This document shows positions 43,832 through 52,807 of a stretch of DNA of 64,000 nt, in pieces (position 1 is the stretch's first letter; each line of letters opens with the position of its first letter). The position numbers were made by a program, and so were the translations under genes. Location: contig NZ_JAMPKY010000001.1 in the NCBI RefSeq assembly GCF_039962255.1, positions 682,001 through 746,000 of the forward strand. The letters are read 5' to 3'. A model generated the notes under the pieces. That model was not told the origin of the DNA, did no database searches, and saw only the letters and a program-made list of their open reading frames with translations. The DNA is from Leptolyngbya subtilissima AS-A7 (GTDB lineage Bacteria; Cyanobacteriota; Cyanobacteriia; Phormidesmidales; Phormidesmidaceae).

Positions 43832-44447
43832 TTCAAACCTTTTGAAAAGTTTTCAGCTAATTAATGAATTTAGAAAAAACACTATCAACTACAAAATGAG
43901 CAAAGCTGTAAAATTAAAAATGAGTACTTATGCTTACGAGTAGCGCCGCAGTTAAGAATGACAGCCTTAATATAAAAGCAGAAGCCCAGAATTGTATCCT
44001 GCCAAATTCGACCCTCTACTTAACTTCACCGACCTTGGGCTTGAAACGCTTCAAGTGTTAAGGAAGAGTGAAGACCACGCAAGGAAGCCTCTATGCTCGT
44101 TCAACTACATCAGCTTGGACAGGCATAGACACTTGTCCTTGTGTGCCTCTTTGAGGCTGCATGTTGCGCCCAGTAGGCATAGCTATGACCGACTGGAAAG
44201 GAAAAAATCCAAGCTATCTAGTTACGCCCGCCGTTCACAGCCAAGACTTGCGGCAAAAACACCCTCTCTGTGGAGTCCTTGATGCTTCGAATACCCGCTG
44301 GGATGCTGTAGATGATGCGTTTGAAAAACCGTCTTACTCGGCTTGTCACGGGCAATAGGTTGAAGTTTTTGCTGCTGCCGAGTTTGAAGCACCTTAGGCG
44401 ATCGCCCCCCATAGAACAATGAGAGTTCAGCTGAATAGAGCCATGGC
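43832..44447. other. AT-rich non-coding region upstream of the GT61 gene
   Basis: About 615 bp. It must hold the GT61 promoter. Several frames of up to ~95 codons exist on both strands, but they overlap each other and none shows a family motif or a convincing ribosome-binding site. I see no insertion-sequence ends. Confidence 0.45.
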
Positions 44448-44939
44448 TTAAGAGGCGATCGCATCCGCTAATCGGTCAATAGCGCGCCGACCCCCAAAGC
44501 GTTGGGCGATGACGTCATCATAGGTATCGGCAATAGTCACCACCGAAAGAATGCAGGTTTGAAGCTCCATCAGGTCCATGTTTTCGCCGCCGAGGACGCT
44601 TTCTGAGAAGAGCACTTGGTTGGCCTCATCTAGCTGAAAGGCACCGAAGCGCATACGGCGGTTTTCGGTGAGCAAAAAGTGCATCAGTTCATGGTCGATG
44701 TTGCTGCCGACGGTGACGCAGCTGGTGGCGCGCACCGTAGCCAGATCGGCCTTTTCCCAGGGGTGTACTTCCCATGGCAGCACCTCGATTTCAACCAGAG
44801 TAGAGCCATAGAGGATGTCGAACTGGGGCTGATCGGGATAGGCCCGCAGGCTGTCTTTGAACAGAGCGGCGGCCTGTAAATAGTCGGCGACCTTGGTGTA
44901 GGTGAGCGCCTGAACGTTGCTGACAAAGGAGATAGCCAT
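44448..44939 (-). CDS. YbjN-domain / DUF1821 protein, T3SS-chaperone-like fold
   Basis: 163 residues. The end GGENMDLMELQTCILSVV and the middle IDHELMHFLLTENRRMRFG match a family conserved in cyanobacteria (DUF1821 or YbjN-like), whose members have a fold like type III secretion chaperones. They are thought to bind and stabilise partner proteins; the partner here is unknown. There is no signal peptide or membrane segment. The ATG at 44939 lies only a few bases from a repeat (two 16-bp units plus a GTAGGGTGGGC palindrome), so its leader carries dispersed repeats. Confidence 0.75.
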   Translation of the reverse strand: MAISFVSNVQALTYTKVADYLQAAALFKDSLRAYPDQPQFDILYGSTLVEIEVLPWEVHPWEKADLATVRATSCVTVGSNIDHELMHFLLTENRRMRFGAFQLDEANQVLFSESVLGGENMDLMELQTCILSVVTIADTYDDVIAQRFGGRRAIDRLADAIAS

Positions 44940-44943
44940 GGGG

Positions 44944-45009
44944 AGTGGGAGGGTGGATGGGTAGGAGGGTGGATGGGCAAGTCATTTCGTAGGGTGGGCA
45001 ATGCCCACC
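44944..45009. repeat. Two 16-bp units and a GTAGGGTGGGC-type palindrome
   Basis: AGTGGGAGGGTGGATG (44944-44959) and GGTAGGAGGGTGGATG (44960-44975) are the reverse complement of the NRPS linker unit, the second copy with two changes. GTAGGGTGGGCAATGCCCAC at 44989-45008 follows, a well-known type of dispersed cyanobacterial repeat. They form the leader of the YbjN-like gene. Confidence 0.85.
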
Positions 45010-45046
45010 ATGAGCCCTTGGAGAGCAACCTGCTTTCAGCCAGTCC

Positions 45047-45829
45047 CTACATAATGAACATCTTTTGATCGAGGGATTTGGGCACATGGGAATCGACGAA
45101 CTGCTGGGGGCTCTCATCGGACTCTAGCCGGCCGTCCACCAGGTTGATGATGCGATCGGCCACGTCGAGAATGCGGTTGTCGTGGGTGACCATAAGAATG
45201 GTGCAGCCCTTTTCGCTTGCTAGCTGCTGCATTAGGGTCACTACGTCGCGGCCCGATTTTTTGTCGAGGGCAGCGGTAGGCTCGTCGGCCAAAATCAACT
45301 TGGGCTGGTTGACCAGGGCGCGGGCGATCGCCACCCGCTGCTTTTGCCCCCCGCTCAGGGCTGCAGGTTTGTAGTCGGCCCGCTCCGCCAGCCCCACTTG
45401 GCTGAGAATATCCACCGCCAGTCGCCGCTTGCTGCGAAAGTTGCCGGTTAGCTCCACCGCCATCTCTACATTTTGAGCAGCCGTCAGCGACTCAAACAGG
45501 TTGTGGGCCTGGAAGATAAAGCCAATATTGCGGCGAATTTCGACTAGCTTGCGGTTGCCCATGCCTACCAGTTCCTGGTTGAGCACCTTGAGGCTGCCTT
45601 CGCTGGCCGATCGCAGCGCCCCAATCAGCGTTAGCAGCGTGGTTTTGCCCGAACCTGAAGGACCGGTCATAATCACAATCTGGCCGGGGTGCAGATCGAG
45701 GCTAATGTCAAAAAGCACCTGCTTGCGCAAATCGCCTCGGCCAAAGAAATAGTCGAGGTGGCGCACCTGCACCGAGCTAGCGGTGACCTCGGAGGTTGGG
45801 GATGACGTAGACAACGGCGTAGCACTCAT
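45047..45829 (-). CDS. devA: DevA-type ABC transporter ATPase
   Basis: A 260-residue ATPase with Walker A GPSGSGKTTLL (about residue 55), Q loop FIFQAHNLFES, signature LSGGQKQRVAIARAL, Walker B LILADEPTAALD and the H loop in MVTHDNRILD. It closely follows the DevA/LolD-type exporters that drive the DevBCA tripartite pump, which moves glycolipids or other envelope material through DevB and an outer-membrane TolC partner. Its ATG overlaps the end of the upstream devC by 4 bp, so the two are translationally coupled. It is the last gene of the devB-devC-devC-devA row. The C-terminal tail ends VPKSLDQKMFIM. Confidence 0.92.
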   Translation of the reverse strand: MSATPLSTSSPTSEVTASSVQVRHLDYFFGRGDLRKQVLFDISLDLHPGQIVIMTGPSGSGKTTLLTLIGALRSASEGSLKVLNQELVGMGNRKLVEIRRNIGFIFQAHNLFESLTAAQNVEMAVELTGNFRSKRRLAVDILSQVGLAERADYKPAALSGGQKQRVAIARALVNQPKLILADEPTAALDKKSGRDVVTLMQQLASEKGCTILMVTHDNRILDVADRIINLVDGRLESDESPQQFVDSHVPKSLDQKMFIM

Positions 45830-46998
45830 AGGCCAAATACCTCTGCGGGGTCAGTACGCTGCACCTTACGCACGGCAACAGCGCCAGAAATCAAACACAT
45901 AATGAAAGTTGCTAGATACAGGTTAACCACCCGCTCTAGGGTCATCTTAAACAACAGGCCGGTGACGGTGGCACCCAGGTTGTAGAACAGAGCGCTGAGC
46001 AAAAAGCCCGGCACAAATCCCAGCACCGAGAGAATAATCGCCTCCTGAATCACCACCCCAAACAGGTAGGCGTTGTCGTAGCCGATCGCCTTCAGGGTGG
46101 CGTACTCCGACCAATGATCGGCTACATCGGTGTAGAGAATTTGATAAACGAGAATGATACCCACCACAAACCCCATCGCGGTTAGTAGCGAGAATACAAA
46201 GCCAATGTTGGTATTGACTTCCCAATAGGTGCGTTCGCGGGCGATGAACCCCTCAGGCCCCTGCATGGGCAAGACCAGCACGTCTTTGGGAAGCCCCTCG
46301 CTGAGGGTCTTTACCAGAGTCTCGATGTTGGTGCCGGGAGTTACCCGCAGCAGACCAATGTCGGCGGTGGCAAAGCTGCGTTCTTCCTCCTCAGGGCCAC
46401 GATTGGCAAAAAACCGCAGAAAGTTTTGGTCGCTCATGATCAAGTTGCCGTTGCCCGAGGCAAAGTCGGTGCCCAGGCTAAAGGTGCCCACAATCCTAAT
46501 TTCGCGATCGGCCAGCTCGGTGATGACCCCGGTTTCTCGCGGTCCCACCTCATCGCGAGAGCGAGTGTCAATCATCGCCGTGTTGGGTAGCCGCAGCTCC
46601 TGCTGGCGGGCCAGCACCTCGGGCATGGGCAGCACCGGGTCAGAGGGGTTGTAGGCGATTACCCGTACCGGACGGGTTTTGCGGGTGTCGGGGTTTTTCC
46701 AGCGGGCGTCGCTGAGGTAGATGGCATAGGCCCCTTCTACCCCGTCAAAGGCCTGGGCTTGGTAGAGGCGACGGCGGGCAAAGGAGCGAGGCACAAACAT
46801 GTTCTCCTTCAGCCGGTTGATGAGCACGATTTCGCCGTTGAGTTTTTCGAGCAGCTGGGTCTGGCTATCGTAGAGGGCGTTTTTGAAGCCAGTGAACAGA
46901 AACATCAGCAGCACCGCAAAGGCCACCCCAGCCATGGAGGTGAGAAACTTCTTGCGATCGTGAATCAGGTTGAGGAGGGCGAGGGGGGTACGCTGCAT
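45826..46998 (-). CDS. devC: DevC-type ABC transporter permease (second copy)
   Basis: 390 residues with the MacB/DevC plan: an N-terminal helix (about 15-38, FLTSMAGVAFAVLLMFLFTG), a large periplasmic domain (about 45-255) and three C-terminal helices (about 265-290, 318-345, 355-378). The pattern YSEYATLKAIGYDNAYLFGVV before helix 3 is typical of DevC. It pairs with DevA and probably with the neighbouring DevC as a heterodimer or alternative subunit. It overlaps devA by 4 bp. A gap of 379 bp separates it from the first devC, so it may have its own promoter. Confidence 0.9.
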   Translation of the reverse strand: MQRTPLALLNLIHDRKKFLTSMAGVAFAVLLMFLFTGFKNALYDSQTQLLEKLNGEIVLINRLKENMFVPRSFARRRLYQAQAFDGVEGAYAIYLSDARWKNPDTRKTRPVRVIAYNPSDPVLPMPEVLARQQELRLPNTAMIDTRSRDEVGPRETGVITELADREIRIVGTFSLGTDFASGNGNLIMSDQNFLRFFANRGPEEEERSFATADIGLLRVTPGTNIETLVKTLSEGLPKDVLVLPMQGPEGFIARERTYWEVNTNIGFVFSLLTAMGFVVGIILVYQILYTDVADHWSEYATLKAIGYDNAYLFGVVIQEAIILSVLGFVPGFLLSALFYNLGATVTGLLFKMTLERVVNLYLATFIMCLISGAVAVRKVQRTDPAEVFGL

Positions 46999-47377
46999 GG
47001 CGCGGCTAGGAATTGGGGACGGGCAGTTTGAATCTTCGGCTCAGGCTACGGTTACCGGCGCGATGGCGGGCAGGTTAGGGGGCGATCGCCTACCAAGCTC
47101 TTTGCGGTTAGACCACCTCTCAGAGGCGCAAAGCCTGCCCTCATTAGCCGGGGGCAATCAAACATCAGGTGGCTAGAAACCTTTGAGACCGGATGGTCCA
47201 CGGCAGGAAACAGCAGCGGCAGAAAACGTTGAGTCATACGGGTGATCCTAAACGGCTGGGTGAATAGAGTGTTTTTTTGAGTCGGGCGATGCTTTAGACA
47301 GTGGTTGCAGGCTGGACAGCTGCAAGCCAAACCAGTTGCGTCCCAACCCCAGACTCTAGGTTTTCTGGCGCAAGCGG
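46999..47377. other. Gap inside the dev locus
   Basis: About 380 bp between the two devC genes. A minus-strand frame covers most of it but has a Cys/Pro-skewed composition and no motif, so it is not accepted. A HIP1 octamer lies at 47082-47089. A promoter for the second devC and devA may be here; I cannot place one. Confidence 0.4.
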
Positions 47378-48547
47378 TCATGCAAATACCTCCGCTGGGT
47401 CAGCTGTGACGGCCTTGCGCACCGAAATCAGCCCCGACAGGGCACACATCAGCACCGTCAGAGAGAACACGAAAATGACTCGAAACACCGTCATCTGCAT
47501 GGGCAGGGTGCCCGCTGTAGCGTTGTAGGCCAGCTGGTAGAGCCCTAGTGCTAAAATCAATCCCGGCACATAGCCCATTAGGGCCAGCAGCAGCGCCTCC
47601 TGAAGTACGGTTTTGAACAGGTAGCTGCCACCGTAGCCGATCGCTTTGAGGGTGGCGTACTCCCGCAGGTGGTCGCGAATATCGGTGTAGAGAATTTGGT
47701 AGACAATCACGGTGCCCACCACAAAGGAGACCACTACCCCCAGGCCAAAAATAAAGCCAATCGAGGTGGTTTGAATCCAAAAGCGGCTCTCTTTGGCAAC
47801 GATTTCGGGCTTGGTGTAGACCTCCACATCGGCGGGTAGCTGCTCTTGCAGGGCAATTTTCACCCGCTCGGCATCAGCACCGGGCTCTAGCAATATCAGC
47901 CCCAGGTTGACCTGGTCGAGCGGGCGCGGGTTGAAGTAGCGGAGAAAGTTTTGGTCGCTCATAATCAGGGTGCCGTCGGCGGCAAATCCACCTCCCAGGT
48001 CGTACTGGCCGGCGATGGTGATGCGGCGGCGATCGGCTTCGGTTTCGAGACCAAGGGTTTGGGGGCCAAACTCGGGACGCGATCGCCGGTCGATAAAGGC
48101 CGCATTGGGCTGCTGTAGCGCCCGAATACCCTCGGTTGTATTCAGCTCGGGCATGAGAAACACCGGGTCGCTGGGGTTGAAGGCATAGACAAACATTGCC
48201 CGACTGAGGCTAGTTTCGGGGTTCTTCCAGAGGGCGTATTCGGCATAGAGGGGCATCACCTGCTGCACGCCCTCAATGCCCGCTGCCTGGTACAACCGCT
48301 CGCGGGGAAACGCTTTGGTCGAGCTAATCTCTAAGGACTGGGGCGAAATTAGAAAAATATCGCCGTTGAACTGGTCGTAGAAGTTGACGGTGGTGCTGAC
48401 TAACGCCCCTAAAAAACCCAGGTTCATAAACATCAGCAGCACCGCAAAGGTGACTCCGGCTACGGCCACCAGCAGGCGGGGGCGATCGTGCCGCAGGTTG
48501 TACCAGGCTAGGGGAATGCGGGGCAGGGACGGGAACTTCATCGCCAC
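47378..48547 (-). CDS. devC: DevC-type ABC transporter permease (first copy)
   Basis: 389 residues, homologous to the second DevC along its whole length: N-terminal helix (LLVAVAGVTFAVLLMFMNLG), periplasmic domain with PNAAFIDRRSRPEFGP and SDQNFLRYF, then helices near 265-290, 318-345 and 355-380, with REYATLKAIGYGGSYLFKTV. SDQNFLRFFANRG in the second copy corresponds to SDQNFLRYFNPRP here. It starts 3 bp downstream of devB, so these two are coupled. MAMK and MK are both possible starts. Confidence 0.9.
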   Translation of the reverse strand: MAMKFPSLPRIPLAWYNLRHDRPRLLVAVAGVTFAVLLMFMNLGFLGALVSTTVNFYDQFNGDIFLISPQSLEISSTKAFPRERLYQAAGIEGVQQVMPLYAEYALWKNPETSLSRAMFVYAFNPSDPVFLMPELNTTEGIRALQQPNAAFIDRRSRPEFGPQTLGLETEADRRRITIAGQYDLGGGFAADGTLIMSDQNFLRYFNPRPLDQVNLGLILLEPGADAERVKIALQEQLPADVEVYTKPEIVAKESRFWIQTTSIGFIFGLGVVVSFVVGTVIVYQILYTDIRDHLREYATLKAIGYGGSYLFKTVLQEALLLALMGYVPGLILALGLYQLAYNATAGTLPMQMTVFRVIFVFSLTVLMCALSGLISVRKAVTADPAEVFA

Positions 48548-48550
48548 CTC

Positions 48551-49723
48551 CTAGGGTTCAATGTCGATGGCGACGTCAACTTGAAGGTTGGTGAGCGCCG
48601 CCACCGCATCACTCTGGTCAACCTGCACCCGCACTTCGACCACGCGAGCGTCGGCGTTGGCAGCGGGGTCGTCGTCGAGCACGTCGTTTTTGGCAATTTG
48701 CAGGCCAATCTCGCTGACGGTGCCGGTCAGGGTTTCGCTAAAGGCACCGTTACGGCTGGTAATGGTGGCGGGCTGCCCGACTTCAACCAGACCAATGTCG
48801 GTCTCGTAGACCTCGGCCACCACCACCATCTGGCTGGTGTCGCCCAAAGCCAAAATAGGGCCATCAGCCGGAGCTACGGCCTCCCCAGGATAGGCAAAGA
48901 CATCGAGCACTTGACCAGCCTGGGGCGATCGCACAATGGTGCGAGCCAGCTGGGCCTCGGCCAGGGCTAGGTTCTGAGCGGCTGAGTCGACCCGGCTGGC
49001 CACCTGGTCGCGGGTGGTGGTGGCCCGGGCCGAAACCACCTGAGCCTGGGCATTTCTGATGTCGCTGAGGCGGGCCTGCTCTAGCCGCTGTTTAGTTGCC
49101 TGTGCGTTGCCCAGATCGGCGCGCAAGCTATTGACGGTGGCCTGCTGGCGGTCTAGCTCTTGGCGAGAGATCGCCCCCGATTCGTTGAGTGCTTGAAAGC
49201 GGGCCAGATCGATTTCAGCGACGCTCAGCTCGGCCTGAAGGCTCTCAACGGCGGATTGCTGAGCGGCGATCGCGGCCTGCTGCGGCCCATCGATTTGACC
49301 GACTCGAGTGCTGGCCTCTTGCACCTGGGAATTGCCTAAGGTCGTCTCAGCAGCGAGCTGGGCCCGAGCCTCGGCTAGCTCACTGGCAGCCACATCGCGC
49401 TCGGCTCGGCGCACATCGTAGGTGTCCAGATAGGCCAATACCTGACCCGCCTGTACCTGGTCGCCTTTCTCCACCTCAAGGCGATCGATGCGACCGGCTT
49501 CGGCCGTGGCTACGTCGATGACGCGGCTGGCAGGCTCAATTCGCCCCAGAGCGACCACCTTCACCTGCTGCGGGGGTGGCAGCTCGGCCTGCTCGCGAGC
49601 GGCCTGGCGGCTTTGCATGACGTTGCGCACCGCTATGGTGGAACCTGCCCCCACCAACAGCAGGGCACCAATCAACAGCCAAAAACTCGGCTTTCTCCAA
49701 GGCTGAATCGGGTGGGTAGACAT
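48551..49723 (-). CDS. devB: DevB-type membrane fusion protein (HlyD family)
   Basis: About 390 residues. A single N-terminal membrane helix (SFWLLIGALLLVGAGSTIAV) is followed by a biotinyl-lipoyl-like half motif VVALGRIEPASRVIDV, two long helical hairpin arms rich in Ala/Gln/Glu (about 95-245), the second half motif TIVRSPQAGQVLDVFAYPGE, and a beta-barrel domain. This is the periplasmic adaptor that joins DevCA to TolC. It is the first gene of the locus. The ATG at 49723 is preferred over an upstream GTG at 49744, because it places the helix in the normal position. Confidence 0.9.
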   Translation of the reverse strand: MSTHPIQPWRKPSFWLLIGALLLVGAGSTIAVRNVMQSRQAAREQAELPPPQQVKVVALGRIEPASRVIDVATAEAGRIDRLEVEKGDQVQAGQVLAYLDTYDVRRAERDVAASELAEARAQLAAETTLGNSQVQEASTRVGQIDGPQQAAIAAQQSAVESLQAELSVAEIDLARFQALNESGAISRQELDRQQATVNSLRADLGNAQATKQRLEQARLSDIRNAQAQVVSARATTTRDQVASRVDSAAQNLALAEAQLARTIVRSPQAGQVLDVFAYPGEAVAPADGPILALGDTSQMVVVAEVYETDIGLVEVGQPATITSRNGAFSETLTGTVSEIGLQIAKNDVLDDDPAANADARVVEVRVQVDQSDAVAALTNLQVDVAIDIEP

Positions 49724-49881
49724 AGGCGCATAGGACAACTGCACTGAATTTAACTGAACGGTGTAGTTTAGTCAATGGGCGCAGGCAGCTAAATTGGGAC
49801 GAGGCCTAAAGCGATCGTCAGGTATTTCTCGCCAAACCCTTGGGCTAGCGAGGCTCAGAACTTAGTTATTGCCAACGGCCT

Positions 49882-50895
49882 CTAGGGGGGCGGGCTAAAT
49901 GCTGGGGTTCCACCAACGCTAGCAGGTGTTGCCGCTGCACCTTCAACGGGCGGAGCCTCAGCGGGGGGAGCCTCAACCGTGAGAGGACTTGCCGTAGGTG
50001 GGGAAGCCGTAGCCGGGATGTCTGGCAGCGGGTTGACCACTCCAGGTGGCGTATCATTGAGGCGCCTCAGCTCTTCCACTGTGGCAGGAGTTGTGAGCAG
50101 CAGGTCCTCTACACCCTGGATGCTGGCTTCAGTAGCAAAGTCGTTAATTAAGGTAGGGTCTAAAATTGCGTTCTCGGTATTGAAGGGAGTCTGCTGCTCT
50201 AGGGTGCGGAGTAGATCGGGTCGCATAGCGGCCAGGGGGTCATTGAGGTCAGGGCGATAGGCGGGGTCATCTAGGTGCAGGTCCGCCATCAAAACGCTGG
50301 TTTGGTAAAACTCCAGCAGGTCAAACTCCACAACCTGCCAGCTACCGCCGCCAATCAAGGCCATTTGCCCTCCGTAGAGCGCCAGCTCCTGGCCTGTCTC
50401 GGCCGCCGTCACCAGCACGGGGGCTGTGGGTAAGTCGGCCAGAGCCATTACCAGGGTCAGCTGCCGAGAGGGCACATAACGCACTACCACAGCAGTGCTG
50501 TTGAGCCCCACGGTGGCATTCGGGGTTTGAACGGTCGTCCGCCCCTGGTTGGGAGGCACAAACAGGGCTACCGTACCTTGGCTCAGCAGCAGCTTCCGGG
50601 TGTCGGGCCAAAAACGCAGGCTGGCCTGCTCGCCCACCCGAGTCAGCGACCCATCATTAAAGAGCACCTCGGCCCTAGCCGAAGCGCTGGTGTTCAGGAC
50701 CTCCCCTGGGCAAAAGCAGTCGGCTGCCGTGGCCGGTCGGGTGTTCCCGCTGGCGGCAACTAGGCTCACTTGATAGGTGCTGGCCCTTAAATTGGCCCAG
50801 GCCCAGGGCACCTCTGCCAAACCCGGAGACGCGATCGCAGTACTGCCTACAACCGCCAGCAGCACTGCCGAAAACTTATTGGTACGAAAAACCAT
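49882..50895 (-). CDS. Exported FecR-domain protein with Pro-rich tail
   Basis: The ATG at 50895 gives a signal peptide (TNKFSAVLLAVVGSTAIAS, cleavage near GLA-EV). The FecR domain lies at about 55-165: DCFCPGEVLNTSASARAEVL, GSLTRVGEQASLRF, then LSQGTVALFVPPNQG and VQTPNATVGLNSTAVVV. The rest is acidic and helical and ends in a low-complexity Pro/Ala tail (TASPPTASPLTVEAPPAEAP). Such cyanobacterial FecR proteins are periplasmic and often linked to outer-membrane or TPR proteins; a sensing role is inferred by analogy. It is divergent from the outer-membrane barrel gene. The frame extends 7 codons further to 50916. Confidence 0.85.
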   Translation of the reverse strand: MVFRTNKFSAVLLAVVGSTAIASPGLAEVPWAWANLRASTYQVSLVAASGNTRPATAADCFCPGEVLNTSASARAEVLFNDGSLTRVGEQASLRFWPDTRKLLLSQGTVALFVPPNQGRTTVQTPNATVGLNSTAVVVRYVPSRQLTLVMALADLPTAPVLVTAAETGQELALYGGQMALIGGGSWQVVEFDLLEFYQTSVLMADLHLDDPAYRPDLNDPLAAMRPDLLRTLEQQTPFNTENAILDPTLINDFATEASIQGVEDLLLTTPATVEELRRLNDTPPGVVNPLPDIPATASPPTASPLTVEAPPAEAPPVEGAAATPASVGGTPAFSPPP

Positions 50896-50916
50896 AGCTC
50901 GGTGAAGAGTGACCAC

Positions 50917-51283
50917 TAATTACAGCAGGTCCATGGCCTTAGGGTAGATGCGGCCAAATGCCCTAGCCCCTAAACTGCTGGGGCGATTGTGGGTAGGGTA
51001 CCCTAGCAGTGGCAGTTGATCGCCAGGGGTAACACCATCAACTCAAAATTGGTGCAGTGCCGTCGCTGTTTTGGCAGAGTTCTAGCGAACTAGGCGCTAC
51101 TCGAAGCGGAGCCTTAGCTCTATGGTAGGGTTCAGGCAATTCAATTTGGGGCGGATTCATAAATCTTGTATCCGCTTCAAATTAAATCTTTAATGAATGT
51201 GAGCCCTTTTTTCGGGAATCAGCAGCAAGATCAGTGATTCTGCTGGTGACAGGACAACACACGTTATATCCGAGCAGACTCCA
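50917..51283. other. Divergent promoter region
   Basis: About 370 bp between the FecR gene and the barrel gene, which point away from each other, so both promoters are expected here. I could not place -10 or -35 elements with confidence and see no gene or repeat. Confidence 0.45.
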
Positions 51284-52558
51284 TTGGTTAAGCGGCACCC
51301 CTCCCTCCCCCTGGCGTTAGTTAGCTTTGGCTTGCTCTGCAGCGGCGTCCTGCCGGACCGAGCCAAGGCAGAGCAGTTGAACCTTCCGGCGGCCCCTGCC
51401 GCCAGTGTTGAGGTGATAACCTCGATCGCGGTCGAGGATGCGGCACCCCTACAATCTCCGTTATCACCCCTCCTTTCTAGGTTAGGAAACTCAACTGTGA
51501 CCCTGGCCCCATCTACTGAGGAGGAGCCATTGGTCCGCGAACTGAGCCTCAACTCAGCTGCTACTGGGCCTGCGATCGCCCCCGACCAGGCCCTTGTTAC
51601 GGAGACTTATCTAACCACTGCGGCCGCGCTGGCTCCACCAACCCCGGCATCCCAACCCTCGACTCCAGCATCCCTGGCTCAGGCTGACCCCAATGCTGAC
51701 CCCACGGGTCAAGACCCAGAGCTAGGAGTCATTCAGGTGCGCAGCCCGCTAGAGGACAATGACCTAGGTATTTTGCGCATTCGCGATCAGCCCCAAATTC
51801 CCGTGGCGCCGCGACCACCGGCAAAAATTGGGTTTTTCTCGGCCCGCCTGGCGATCGCCAGCAGCGACAATATTTTGCTGGCCGTCAACGATGTGGGCGG
51901 GCTGACTGGTGATACCTTTTTGCGTCCTTCAATTGGGTTTGGCGTCTACCCTGCCTTGGGGCCGCAAACCGCCTTAATTGCCACTGCTGACTACGGGCTA
52001 CAGCGCTACAGTGCTCAGTCAGCGCTCAACTACGACGATTTGCGGCTGCGGGTGGGGGTGCGCCAGGGGTTAACCCCCCGCAGCTATGGGCAGCTGGTCT
52101 TCACTTACCAAGAGCTGTATCGGCCTGGCGGCAACCGGGGAAGATTTTTCAAAAATACGGCTCTGGGCCTCACCTTAGGTCGCCGCGACCCCATTACGCC
52201 AAAGCTAGCCCTCGACACCTACTATCTGGTTCAGTTCAACGGTGCCCAGTCCACCAGCGGCGGCACCGCCACCGACTTTAGCCGCTTCTTCCAGTCGGCC
52301 GGAGGCTACCTGGGCTACGACATCACTCCTCGGCTACAGGCGGGTCTCAGCTACCAGCTCAACCTCATTGACTACACCGCCCAAGACCGTTACGACACTT
52401 TTCAGCAGGTGCTGGGGCAGGTGGTTTACCGCATTACCCCCGGCCTACGTTTTAACGTCTACGGCGGCGTTAGCTTTGGCCGCTCCTCCGAGCCCCGGGT
52501 GCGGTTCAACGACACCTTTTTTGGCGCAGCGATCGATGCCACAATACCCTTGTTCTAG
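51284..52558 (+). CDS. Outer-membrane beta-barrel protein
   Basis: A 424-residue protein. The N-terminus has a signal peptide (SLPLALVSFGLLCSGVLP, cleavage near AKA). Residues ~30-160 are disordered and rich in Ala, Pro, Ser and Thr. From ~175 the sequence alternates in beta strands with aromatic girdles (FFSARLAIASSDNILLAVND, LRLRVGVRQGLTPRSYGQLV, LNYDDL). It ends ATIPLF with a C-terminal Phe, the usual BAM signal. A barrel of about 12-14 strands is likely. The start is TTG at 51284, the only in-frame start that gives a signal peptide; confidence in it is moderate. The FecR gene opposite may be a partner. Confidence 0.8.
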   Translation: MVKRHPSLPLALVSFGLLCSGVLPDRAKAEQLNLPAAPAASVEVITSIAVEDAAPLQSPLSPLLSRLGNSTVTLAPSTEEEPLVRELSLNSAATGPAIAPDQALVTETYLTTAAALAPPTPASQPSTPASLAQADPNADPTGQDPELGVIQVRSPLEDNDLGILRIRDQPQIPVAPRPPAKIGFFSARLAIASSDNILLAVNDVGGLTGDTFLRPSIGFGVYPALGPQTALIATADYGLQRYSAQSALNYDDLRLRVGVRQGLTPRSYGQLVFTYQELYRPGGNRGRFFKNTALGLTLGRRDPITPKLALDTYYLVQFNGAQSTSGGTATDFSRFFQSAGGYLGYDITPRLQAGLSYQLNLIDYTAQDRYDTFQQVLGQVVYRITPGLRFNVYGGVSFGRSSEPRVRFNDTFFGAAIDATIPLF

Positions 52559-52807
52559 TCAGAGGTTGTTGAGTTCGGCGATACCCCCGTGCTGGCTGTC
52601 AGCAGTGCCATGGCAAGGTCTGGGACACCAGAGACTGCAACTAAGTTTCCTAATGGGGGCCATGCAGAGTCTGGAGGTGTTGCCGATTCATTCCTTGATT
52701 CAGTAACACCTCATGGATTTAGGGCGCGAAAGGCTGGTCAATGAAGCGATTGACGCAATTGTGATTTAGCTCTTATAGAACCACTATCGACCTGGGTGGG
52801 CAGAAGG

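Noticed and set aside
44161-44358. A 65-codon plus-strand frame and overlapping minus-strand frames in the AT-rich gap
   Set aside because: No conserved motif and no ribosome-binding site; the frames conflict with each other.
47052-47381. A 109-codon frame in the gap between the two devC genes
   Set aside because: Cys/Pro/Arg-rich composition, overlap with the end of the first devC, and no ribosome-binding site or motif.
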